From assembly GCF_030052815.1 (NCBI RefSeq), contig NC_079496.1:12167100-12231099 (forward strand): DNA of 64,000 bases. The letters run 5' to 3'. Every line of letters starts with the position of its first letter. Within the stretch, counting starts at the first letter, position 1. The notes beneath the pieces are model-generated. The model saw only the letters and a program-made list of their open reading frames with translations. It had not been told where the DNA came from and did no database searches. The DNA comes from Hevea brasiliensis. Taxonomy: Eukaryota; Streptophyta; Magnoliopsida; Malpighiales; Euphorbiaceae. The position numbers and the translations under genes were made by a program. Below, one piece after another: positions 23,640-34,600 of the stretch.

Positions 23640-25996
23640 CAACACAAAATGGAGACAATGCAGCAAAAAAAAAATTGTACCTTGCTTTTGAAAAGAGTGA
23701 TGGATTGGTCACTTAAAATCAATTTTATCAACATAAAGTGCTCCCATCTCCAGCAAGATCTCCACCGTTTAAACAATTTGCAGGGAGGATGGAAGGGAGA
23801 AAGATGTGGTACCCATTCAATGTCTTTGTTAATGTTTTGATGAACTTACCTAACATGACCAAAGATTTTCAAGATATTTGAGAAATTTAACAAATAACAT
23901 CATCAAACAGATGGTACAAGGAGAAGTAGCTTCTCAATTCCCAGCACAAAAGCATTTGCTGAACCAATTGCAGAAAAACATACAACAATTGTGTCCTGTA
24001 CAACATCCAGACGTATTTTGAAGTCGATATTTCCTACTTCAAAGACCTATGATGGAGACATTCTAGTGAAAATACAGGAAGAGCTTATTTAACTTTTAGC
24101 ATCATTAGCTCAATATCTTTGGGGCTTTGTTCTGAAACCTTCATGAAGCTTTAAATCAATGTCATCTCAAAGTGCCATCATACCCAAATACACTCACATA
24201 GAAAAAAAATAGCACCAGCCGCATGACTTGAGAAGATAAAATTATAACTGCAGAATTTCTAGTGAAACGATAAAACATATATAGATCAGAGAAGATCAGT
24301 TTCATATACCAAGTTTGAAAGATGAACTACAGCAAAATCTGCTCTTCTAAGGGCTGCCAGTGGTTCCCTTAATGTCCAAGTGGGATTAATTGATAGTTTC
24401 CCCATGGTGATAGCCCATTAACCATTACAATTTCAAGGTCACAGTGGAAGCTCTGGTGCTATCTTCCATGCAAAAGAATATGATTATCAGCATACCTTTA
24501 TAAGCAAAATATATTTGCCTCATGGTTTCACTGCTTCGGACATAAAAGTATCCTTAGAAACAACTAAGAATTAATTGATGGACAGTAAATGACTTGTGTT
24601 CCCAACTATAAGTGGAATATTATTAGTATCGTAACCACAAAATGAAGTCAAAGAGTTTGTTGGTATACACTTTCTTCTAACTGATTAAGGAACAATACTT
24701 TACCTGAAAAGAAAAGCCATTTTCAACATATGATTAAGATGCCAATGGTGATGCAGAACCAGCCCCCTACTTCCAAGGAAGTAGCTATCCATATGTAGCC
24801 CAGCCATTTGATGGTATGTCATACAAGCAACAAAATGAAGTCTCCATCACAGTAATGGAGGGATAACAAGTTTGATACCTGCATTCCATCGTCTAGAACA
24901 ATGGCATCAATTTTTCCCTATTTAAGTCTTCGGAAATTCTTGTTTACCCACATTCTCAAATAAATAACTTTTAAAATCCATATATCCATATTGTTTGAGG
25001 AAACAAACAGCAGTGTCAGCTCAATTTACCAATCTTTGCAAGTTTCCAAGGAAGTTGCCTTCTAAGCATCCTAGCTTCATCTCCTCTAACATAACCCTGC
25101 CAGAAAAGCAATGTTAATATCCCGATTCAGCCAAAAGTATAACCAATTGGCAATTGTAACTATTCACTACTGACTTCTGAGGATAATAGCTCTGCTCCCA
25201 CCCACTTAACTGGTGGATGAAACAAAATCATGCACATGGACTTGCCATTTCCTGGTCCTTCAGTTTGTACATAGTAAAAGATATCTCCATAGTAGTCATC
25301 CATTTGCATCAAACATTAAAATATCGAAAAAAAAAGAGAACCTTTGTGAACGTAGCTATATTAGCAAGAATGAGAGGTGTAATATCAGAATCAGCTAACC
25401 ATTGGGCAATGAACTCAATCATTGGGTTATTCCATTGCGTCCCAACGTTAAATTGCCAACACTTACCACTGGCAAATGCAACCTTCCAAATCAAATTATA
25501 ACTATGTAACTAAACTAGAATTCAAAGCCTGCAAAGGCTACTAGTATACTCCAAATACCTAAAGAAGCTCAAATCTATTCGATTAAGCCAATTTGCTGCG
25601 AGATTAAGATTTTTCAGGTTGTAAACAAATAAAGCAGCAAAATTTCCAGGACATTTACCGTCCTACTCAAATGCAAACCTAAATTAGAAAAAATAATTAA
25701 AAAAAATACTAGATTCCGTCTGGTTGCAGAGAAAAACAGGAACAAATATAAAAGCTAACCAAAAAGAAAATTTAGTGGCTTTCTCTTTCTCGTAGTTTCG
25801 CGGCTACCATACAGGGGAATTTTGGGCGGAACGTACCGGAGCTTAGACAAGTGGCCAAAATGGTAGAGATAGAGGCGGAGAGCGAGTGAGACTCAGCAAA
25901 GGACAAGAAGTAATGAGTGGTGAGGATAGAGAGCTTAGCGTCGTCTTGCATGTAGGCTATCTTATTCTTGTTCACCATTCTGCTCATCTTCTCCAA
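23640..25996 (-). pseudogene. LpxK: LpxK (tetraacyldisaccharide 4'-kinase) pseudogene
   Basis: Minus-strand pieces in the correct order of the plant LpxK family, which phosphorylates lipid A precursors and is mitochondrial in plants. They are an N-terminus starting MEKMSRMVNK (25996); SVGNLTLGRNGIT near 25460-25425; MIEFIAQWLADSDITPLIL; an exon 25096-25030 with GDEARMLRRQL; an exon 24917-24879 reading GKIDAIVLDDGMQ; DLEIVMVNGLSPWGN near 24450-24405; FEVGNIDFKI and FSAIGSANAFV near 24045-23945; and ALYVDKIDF near 23745-23720. Breaks: the frame shifts in the first segment after FAES. In the P-loop the essential Lys of GGNGKTP is Ile, and one base is missing right after it. Another shift falls at LREPLAALRRA near 24370, and a stop lies before FEVGN. 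With several independent lesions including the nucleotide-binding loop, this is a dead gene rather than one sequencing error. The 3' boundary is uncertain. Confidence 0.82.
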
Positions 25997-26262
25997 GATC
26001 GAAGTGGAAACTGGAAATAGAGGAACCTAGCAGCGCAGCGCAGAGTGCAGAGGAGAAATTGGGTATTGGGAGTGGAATAGACAGAAAGAGTTTGCCCTCG
26101 ACGCATTGAATGCTAGATTTCCAACGTGGATGCCTAGTTGGCAATTACTTATTTTTTTTAGATTTTATTTTCATTTGATTCCAATTTAAAAATTCTGCTT
26201 AAATGTGAAAACGACATAATTTAAATATTTTTTCTGAGAAAGACATAATTAGGTATTAATTC

Positions 26263-27573
26263 TCATGTATCCCATTCCAATTTTTTGGAGAGAAACTCTC
26301 TTTCTGTTTTTTTATTATTGCATTCAGGGTATTTGTTTCTTGTTGTCAAGTGCTTCCCTTTCCTAGTTAGGGCAAGGGAGCTTCTCTTCCTGTTTTCCCT
26401 ATTTGCTCGTGGGTTATCCTCACCATCTTTGAGTGGGTGTAAATGTTTGTTTTTGTGTTAACTTTGTGGGTAAATCATGCTTCAAAATGAGAGTGTCTCT
26501 TTGAATCTGCCTTGTCATGCTTTTTCTTGGTTTGTGTTGTTGGCTCTGTGTTTGCAAGAGGTTTGGAGTTTGTTGGTGTGTAGTGTTTCCTGGGGAGGTG
26601 TTCACCGTCTAGGTTCCCCTTATGCAAGTCAATATCAGTGTTTTTTTTTAATTCAGGGAATGAAATTTTTGTGGCGGTGGTATCTTTAAGGTCATGTACC
26701 AAAATCTAAAGGTGACTCATAAAGCGTGCTTGCAGTGGAGCTCTGCCCCATCGCCCTCATTGGCTGGCTTCTTATCGATGGTTCTTCATTTGGCGTGTGA
26801 AGAGTTTCCTAGGCTTCCTAGTTGTTCTTAATCTTATGATTTTGCCCAACTCTGTGAAGATTATTGTTGATCTCTATTAGGTAATTTAGTTGCCATCCTC
26901 ACTGTCCATGCCCATCGAAAGGTAGAGATCTCCCCACCAGCACTTCCTTCGGCTTTGTTAGCGGTGGCTTCTGCAACGTATAATTTGTTGGGTTAGGTCT
27001 TTTCCAGGTCTAGGTTCGGGTGTAGTCTAGGGAAATAGTTTGCAGGGCTTAGGCCCTTTGATTTTGTTGGACTATTTTGAGCAGGGCTTTTTAGCTTATT
27101 TGGGGCCGGTTTTACTTGTATCATGAGATGTATTACTTTCGGTTTCTTTAGGTCCTATATTTGCTCTTAGCCCATTTCTTAAATGGATCTCTATCTTAAT
27201 AAAAAATAAATAAAAATTTCCTAGCCTTTTGTATTTTTCTAAGCTCGATATTTTCAATATCCAGCATCTTCTTCACTTTCACGAGTTCAATGATCAATTC
27301 ATTCATCCATTCTAATGACTTACAATCAATCCATTTAAAATACTCATATCCTTTATTGTCAATATTCTTAAGAACAACAACAACAAATTAAAAACACAAC
27401 TCCTTTTGCATCTTCTATTAATTAAATAATAATAAAAAAAAACTTACTCCAAACGTAGCGCATCCAAAAACCTTCATTCTTAGATTAAATTCTTTCCACG
27501 ATGTGTAAATCTGAGCTTGAACTCGGCAATAATACATCACAGTGGACATGTTCTTACCCATGTGTCTTCTCAT
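26263..27573 (-). pseudogene. GRF-zinc-finger-like small gene, interrupted by a LINE
   Basis: Exon 1 at 27573-27448 encodes 42 residues, including QIYTSWKEFNLRMKVFGCAT, and ends at GGA|GTAAGT. Exon 2 starts at 27366 after CTTAAG and reads NIDNKGYEYFKWIDCKSLEW followed by a Lys/Glu-rich, coiled-coil-like tail. The pattern TSW...FxGC...FxW is that of plant GRF-type zinc fingers, but two of the expected metal-binding cysteines are missing. The frame reaches the sequence CTAGGAAA at 27224-27217, is cut by an 850-bp insertion, and resumes without loss after the second CTAGGAAA at 26366-26359, ending at a TGA (26265-26263). Across the insertion the frame instead meets a stop in the element tail. 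The family call is by pattern only, but the continuity of the frame is direct evidence. A GA/CT-rich stretch upstream (27618-27660) could be leader. Confidence 0.55.
26367..27216 (+). mobile_element. 5'-truncated LINE-like retroposon, about 850 bp
   Basis: Ends in CTTAATAAAAAATAAATAAA, an irregular A-rich tail, and is flanked by the 8-bp direct repeat TTTCCTAG (26359-26366 and 27217-27224). The interior is T/G-rich without a recognisable reverse transcriptase domain, as expected for a 3'-UTR-only LINE copy. The insertion is independently supported because removing it with one repeat rejoins an open frame on the minus strand. The family (L1-type) is inferred from the tail and the target duplication. 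Confidence 0.62.
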
Positions 27574-29566
27574 TTTTGAATTTGCTTTAATAGATGATAT
27601 AATTCTTTATAATCAGAGAAGAGAAGGAGAGAGAGAGAGAGAAGCAAAGAGAAGGTGATGGTGAGTGTGTGTGTAAGAGAGACTCTTCTCTCTAATTGAA
27701 AAGCGGCGACCATTTAACACCGTCCTATCATGTGTAGCGCAGGTGACCAATTTTAGGTTTAATTGGCTTGTTTTAAACTATTTTTATTCGGTTTTTTCAT
27801 TGTTAAAAGTTTAAATTGTCTATAATAATTAATTAGGGTTTAAGTGACTATTTTGATTTACGGGAATTTAAAAAGGCTTTTTCCACCTTTTTAATATTAA
27901 ATCTGACTGCTTTTATTTTTTTTAAAAATAATGCATTATTAAATTCTTTTATATTTGTGCATATAATTAGAATAATAGATTAGATTTACTATCGAGAATA
28001 TTCGGATTAATATTTACAAAGTGCGATAAATTATTAAAAATTTAATTTCACTTTTAGGGAGGAAAAAAAGCATGGTGATCCAGCCTTTTTCTCTGACAAA
28101 TCGCTTTAAAATTTTCCTTTCAAGGCGGAGAAAGGAAGCAAAGGCACACTGTTTGTGGATTGGTTGCTTTTAATGAACGGTACTAAGAACCACCAAATTT
28201 CAGAAGAACGAAAGCGAATTTCAAATCGCACGGCTGATATCTATTCCTTCACTTCTCTGTCTTTGAAACACGTTCATGCTGACTTTTCGATCAAAATAAA
28301 TCAACAAATTCCGTGACCCACAATTTTTTTGTGTCCCACCACTTAATATGGGACCCAATCGAAAACGGCGATAGCTGAATTTTCGGAGGCAGCTCGCACT
28401 CGCAACAAATGCTTAGGTGGGCCCTTCAATTTGATGACTCGCTGTCTCCATTAGAAAAATTTTCCCAGCATTCAACGTCTAATCACTCTGGGCCTGACGT
28501 CAAGTCAGCTACATAATTCATTGATGGCCGTCGGATCATTTCGATCACGCAACGAGTGAGCATCGTGATCTGAATTGAACGGTTTTGTAAAGACAGCACA
28601 GTGCAGAACACGACAGAATAGAAAAAGCGAAGGAAAAAAATTAAAAGGCCAAAAAAGTTCTTCGAAATGACCAACGAAACCTTTACAGTACGCGCAAAAA
28701 AGCAATTTTTAGTGGGTATTTTAGTCAAAGAGCTAGTCTGGGCCTCTACCCTAGGACATGTGGCCATGGCGGTTCTCCTCCCCAACTTATTTGGCGACCA
28801 GTGATTATCTTCTCCACTCGCCTTTTGGCGCGTACATTATGATATTCATTCCCTACAAATATTAATAAGAAATAATATTCTAAAAATCAAGTATTAAAGT
28901 AAGGAAAAACTGTAAACTACAGAGAATTTTCCGTATTTTAAATGTTGGCCATTTAATTCAAGAGTATCCAAAATCATCAATGTTTCATTATTAAGGGACC
29001 AAGAATAGATAAACCAACTCTGACTAGTAGTAATAGCCAAGGAACCCAGACCTAGACTTTAATTGTCAACCAAGACAATTTATACTTAACAAACAAGACG
29101 CATCAGTCAACGTAAGGAGAGTGGGGAAAACGCGCCAAGAGGCAAATGAGGAGTTCCCAAATATATAAAGCGCGGAAATAAAAAAGAGAGAGATGACGTC
29201 CGTAAACGGGCAGATGGCAGAAGAATCGCGGGTCGGTTCCGTGGTCTCAAACTCGATTCAACGATTTGATTTGAATCAAATTTAATTTAATGATTAATTT
29301 TTTTTTTGGTTATAATTCTTTTTTTTCAATACTGATTAAAAAACAGATTAGCTGTCTATTTTAATTTGATTCAAAAGAAAAAAAAAAGACGAGAACCGAA
29401 TCTCCAAAATGATTTCCATTTAACCCGACCCAACTCAGAACTTGCCCATGTTAAACGCAAGCCCGACTTGGTTCAGTATTAGACGCCGTCTTTCACACTC
29501 TTCACTCGTTCTCACACAAAAATCAATCATTTAATTACTCACTCAACCACCGAACCTAAGGCTCGC
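27574..29566. other. Spacer and upstream region of bromodomain gene copy A
   Basis: Contains a GA-rich simple sequence at 27618-27660, then AT-rich DNA to 28080, then more balanced sequence. AAATATATAAAGCGCGG near 29159-29175 resembles a TATA box but lies about 600 bp before the bromodomain ATG and is outside the duplicated block. Homology with copy B starts near 29411. Short open frames (for example minus strand 28785-28483) have no family resemblance I recognise. Confidence 0.5.
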
Positions 29567-29662
29567 ATGCCTAAAAAATTAGCTCCGGAGTCAGCTTCGG
29601 ACACCAAAAGCAACCCTCCCTCGAAAATGCCAAGGCACCATCTCAGGAAATAATGAGCCAAA

Positions 29663-29700
<38 letters not shown>

Positions 29701-29865
29701 AAAAAAAGAGACTCATTTCTAGAGGAAGAAAGGGAAGCAGAAACAGCGAGGTTTTTTAGCGAGAAACATAGAGATGGGACAGATCGTGAAGAGGAAGAAG
29801 AAAGGAAGACCATCCAAGGCAGATCTAGCTCGGCGGTCGTCGGGGCAGAATCCGGCGGTTACTGA
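29567..29865 (+). promoter_or_regulatory. Two upstream ORFs before bromodomain gene copy A
   Basis: A 28-codon uORF (29567-29653, starting MPKKLAPESA) ends in TAATG, so its stop overlaps the start of a second ORF, 29653-29865 (70 codons). The second crosses the (AG)n run and overlaps the main ORF (ATG at 29774) by about 90 nt in another frame. In copy B the first ATG is ACG and the second ORF is cut to three codons (ATG AGC TAG at 41938-41946). Whether these lie in the mature leader depends on an unknown transcription start. Confidence 0.55.
29667..29698 (+). repeat. (AG)16 microsatellite in the leader of copy A
   Basis: An uninterrupted AG run that keeps the second upstream ORF open. The homologous place in copy B is a short GAGAGAGAG preceded by TAG. 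Confidence 0.95.
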
Positions 29866-31584
29866 GCCTAATCGACGGCGCAGTCTCCGGCGCCGGAATG
29901 TGAGGTATAACAATTTTATCGACTACGATGATTACCTGGACGACTTCGAGGAGTACGAGGAGATTGAAGAAGAAGAAGAAGAAGAAGAAGAAGAAGAAGA
30001 AAGGAGGAAAGAGAAAAAGCTCAAGCTAGTACTCAAGCTCAACAACCAGGAACAGAGCCGCAACAAAGCGGCGCGTGCATGTCACGCATACAGAGATCAC
30101 GCCCGCAGAGATTCTGCGGCGTCTTCGTCGGAGGAGGAGGTAGACGAGAGCGAAAAGAAGCCATTGAAGGAGAGGAAAATCAACGGCGGAGATGATAGTG
30201 AAGCAGAGGACGAGAGTGAAAATGACCATGGAAATGAAGATGATAACGATCAAGAGGTATAAAAAAAATGGCTCATCAATCGGTTAAATTGTACGGATCT
30301 GATGAAGAAGAGGGAAAATGTGAAGCGTGGGAGAGAGAGGATATAGAGTAGGGAAGGGAAGTGTCCACCTCAGCGGAAATCACTGAGAATTTCTAATTGG
30401 TCGAGACTTCAATATTACTACTCTCTTCCTTTCTCTCTCTAAATCTATATCTATTTGGTTTTCTCTTTCTATGTGTCTCTCTGTGTCGGGAGATTTTGAG
30501 ATGGTAACGGTCGGGTCAACCATCAAAAACCACCTTCTCTCCAACAGAATCTGATCACGCTCTCCCCACCTTTCTCTCACTACCCACCTCTGTCTCTCTT
30601 TCCATACCTATTTTTCTTTTACTCTTTCTTGTACATACGTGTCTGCTTTATTTACTTGTCTGTCTCTGTCTCTGTCTCTGTCAGCGTCTTGTTTCTCCCT
30701 CTTCTTACATTTTGCTTGCTTCATGAATATGTTTATTCGTGTTTTAAGGTTTGGACCTATTTGATTTTGACAGGAAAGGGATCGAAAAGCTGATGCCAAA
30801 GTGCAGGAATCTGTACCAGGTTTGTGTTGATTAATAGATTTCGATTAGCTTCGCTTTTAATTTCCCTGGATTTTGATTTATGGTTTGCTTAGTTTACCTG
30901 TATGGCATGGAAATTTGAATTGGGCATGCTGAATTTGGTGTTTTCTTTTGATCAGGGACACCAACTAATCATCCAAATGGGTTGCCTATGCCTGATAAGA
31001 GGTCGCTCGAGTTGATTCTAGACAAGCTTCAAAAGTGGGTTACGCGTTATCTCCCTCTCTGTCATGCGCTAATTTATTAATATAGTTATTCTGAGGGACC
31101 TTTCTGATGTTAATTGTTGTTTCGGGTCTAAATTGTGGTAGGAAGGACACATATGGCGTTTATGCAGAACCGGTGGATATTGAAGAGGTGAGTGAAACGG
31201 ACACTGAAGTGGTTAATCGTTGGCATGTTTTTAAAGGGCACTATTTTTGTGGGATCTTGAAGCTCTAATTCTTCTTCTTCTGTTTTTGTAGCTACCTGAT
31301 TATTTTGACGTAATTGAGAATCCAATGGACTTTGCCACAGTGAGGAAGAAACTGGCGAATGGGTCATACTGGACCTTTGAACAATTTGAGGTGAGAATCC
31401 ACCATTCGCACCTCTTTGCTATACAAGTTAGTTTGTCGCCTGGAATATGGGCCCTCTCACCCTAAGCACTTAGCAGAATGTTGCTGAAGTCCAGTCCTAG
31501 CTGTCATTTGAGCCTGTGTTGTGTTGGAATCCATTCTCCTTGTAGCTGCCCAAAATTTTAGCATGCCTTCATTTTCTTCTCCTC

Positions 31585-31622
<38 letters not shown>

Positions 31623-34600
31623 TGAAGAAGACATAAAATACATGTTTCTAAACCATGTTCATGCATTTAAACCCTACGGCCATCATACTTGTATCATTAG
31701 TCTTAATGTAATCACCCTACAATAATGAATTGCATCGAGGTTTCACAGTCTAGATGTGAGATGTGGACCTTATTTGCAAAAAAGACAAATTACTCGACAA
31801 GTGATTGAATGAGAGTTTTTATACTTGGATTATCATCCGAGAATGCCAACATCTCTTTCTCCTATTTTTTATTGCTTTATAATTGCACTATGTTGCAATT
31901 TCTTCTGTAATCTTTTGTCACACTCGAAGACAAAATGAAGTTACTGGTTTGTGTGTTCATCTAAAAAAAAAAAAAAGAAGAAAAGTTAGCATTTTCTATT
32001 TATGCATGGGACATGTAACTGCTGCCTTTAACGGTTAACACATTTCATGCCTTTACAATTTTTTATTCCTTATTATAATATTTGAGTAATTATATGGATC
32101 TGGTTGACCCATCATATGTGACCCGGGCCATACTACTTTCACTTGGCCTTTTTGTTTTTGGGTGGCGATGGAATGGCAGTGATTCTTTCTACTCCAGGTC
32201 AAAACCAGGATTTTCTGGCATTTTCAGACGGCACAAATTAGATACTGGGTTTTCACCTTTTACTCCCTACTTAATCTAACATTCAAGCAGCATGTAGTTG
32301 TGCAACTTATGCTTCATAATTATGGTCGAGGACATACATATTTAACGTAATTGATTGTTTAGAGATGAACTTTTAAGAATTAGAGAGAGGATTTAAGAAT
32401 TGTCTGATATTGAGCTCTAGTTAATTGGGGAAGTGCTGACATGTGAGTCTAGAATGAAAATATAGATGGAATATGGTGGTTGTTATTTCATTGGATTCCA
32501 AGTCAAAAAGGCATTAGTGGATATGTGGAGAGCGCGATTCTAATGCTGGTTTCTCTGTTGTGGTAATGTACATTTTGGTTCATAGGTGGTTGCCATGTTG
32601 AGGGAGTTTTTTGAACTAGATCAGTTATCTTTGTGGGTCTTATGCAATTCATAGACTTCTGATTGGTGGATATCTTTCAGGGGCAACTTGTGATAAGAAA
32701 AAATTTTCTTTATGCCTAACCTTTGTATTTGACTTCTTTCTACTGCTGTTTGACCTGAGAGCATTAATCATGGACTTTGTTTTGGTTGAAAACCTGCAAA
32801 AATTGGCAGACGACATTGTCAATCAGGTTCCTTCATACTGATGATGATTGAAGTATTGTATTTTATTCATCTGTATTTTTGTTGTTAGTATATTTCTTGT
32901 TGACCTGGAGGATAGGGCTACAATTTCACAAATCTTCACTGTTGCCAAAAGTAGCACATTCTCTTGTTGCTTATTAGCTGTTGTCAAGATGCCCAAATTT
33001 GTTAGTGTTGACACTGCGGTGATGGTCTTCTTTGTTAAATTTTTGAAATTAAAGTTCTTGCAAAATTGTATTCACTAGCTAGTCTGCTTTATCTGGTGTT
33101 GTTTGTCATGCTGATTCTCTTTGATTGCAGAGTGATGTGTTTTTAATTTGCTCAAATGCAATGAAATACAATTCACCAGAGACCATATATCATAAGCAGG
33201 TATGCTACTTTTGGTCTTCTTTTTTCTTCTTAACTCAGTAGTTATCTTCTACCTTACTGGCTGATCTTATTATTTTGGAAAGGCAAGAGCTATCCAAGAG
33301 CTAGCAAGGAAGAAGTTCCAGAAGTTAAGGATTGACTTAGAACGCTCTGAGAAGGAGCTTAATTCAGAACAGAAAGCAAAACCCAACTTCTTGGCAAAAA
33401 AACAAATGAAGAAGCCTTTGAGCCGGACTGTGCAGGAACCTGTAGGCTCTGATTTTTCTTCAGGTGCCACTCTTGCCACCACTGGTGATCTCCAGAATGG
33501 TATTGTTGCTGCCCAAGCTAGTGGCTGTGACAGACCTAGTAACATTGATGTTCCTATAGAGGGTACCTCTTCCCTGGTTGATAATACTATGGAGAAAGCA
33601 GAAGAACTATCATCAGGTATATTTAGTGATTTTCTGTGTGGGCTTTTTTATATTTTGAAAGGCGCTTCTAGGATTTTGTTGCTGGTGTTTAAGCCTGGAA
33701 TCAGGTTTCAAAAGTTTGTATCCATTTTATTCAATTTTACATGTGAAATAACAGGTTAATGTGCTGTAGCTTGCTGCAATGGTAAAGTTTTGTGGTAGTA
33801 ATCACTATTATCCAAGTTGGAATCAGGAAAGCAGCAATTTTATGCAAAATTACTGGAGGAGATTACATTTGGATTCTCGACCCCATTTTGGTGGGGAATC
33901 ATAATTAATAATAGTTTTTCAATGCGAAGTTTCTATGTAAGCATATTGAATAATCTCAAGCTGGAAGGTTTCAGACAATCTACTACAACTCAACTCAACT
34001 AAGCTTTTGTCCCAAGAATTTGGGGTCGGCTATATGGATTCGCTTTCTTTCTCCACTCTAAACGATTTTGGGTTAAATCCTCATAAATTTGTAATACTTC
34101 TAGGTCATGTTGTACTACTCTCCTCCAAGTCAATTTAGGTCTATCCCTTTTTTTCTTTCTATCCTCTAATCTAATGTGCTCTACTTGTCTAACTGGAGTC
34201 TACATGTGTCTACGCTTCACATGACTAAACCATCTCAATCTCTCTTCTCTCAACTTATCTTCAATGCTGTTTCAAACAATGTTTTAAAATTTCTAAGTCG
34301 TTGATGTTGCAATCTTTGGTCTTTCTGTCATTGTTGTTCCCAAGAATAGCAAAAGCACTGTATATTTACTGTGGTTATGATCTCTCTTTTAACTGTTTGA
34401 CTGCTTGACTCTTTTAGGGAAGGGTTTCCTATCGAAATTTGCAAAGAAGTCATCCATGCTTGATGAAAACCGCCGTGCTACTTATAACATATCAGATCAA
34501 CCTGTGACCAGATCAGAATCTATTTTTACAACGTTTGACAGTGAAATCAAACAGCTGGTTGCTGTACGTCACAAACGAACGGTTCTCTCCTCTTTATATA

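Noticed and set aside
28483..28785. 100-codon minus-strand frame upstream of bromodomain copy A
   Set aside because: Composition and lack of any motif suggest a chance frame in promoter DNA.
29159..29175. TATA-like AAATATATAAAGCGCGG as promoter of bromodomain copy A
   Set aside because: It lies outside the block shared with copy B and far from the ATG; it cannot be tied to transcription from sequence alone.
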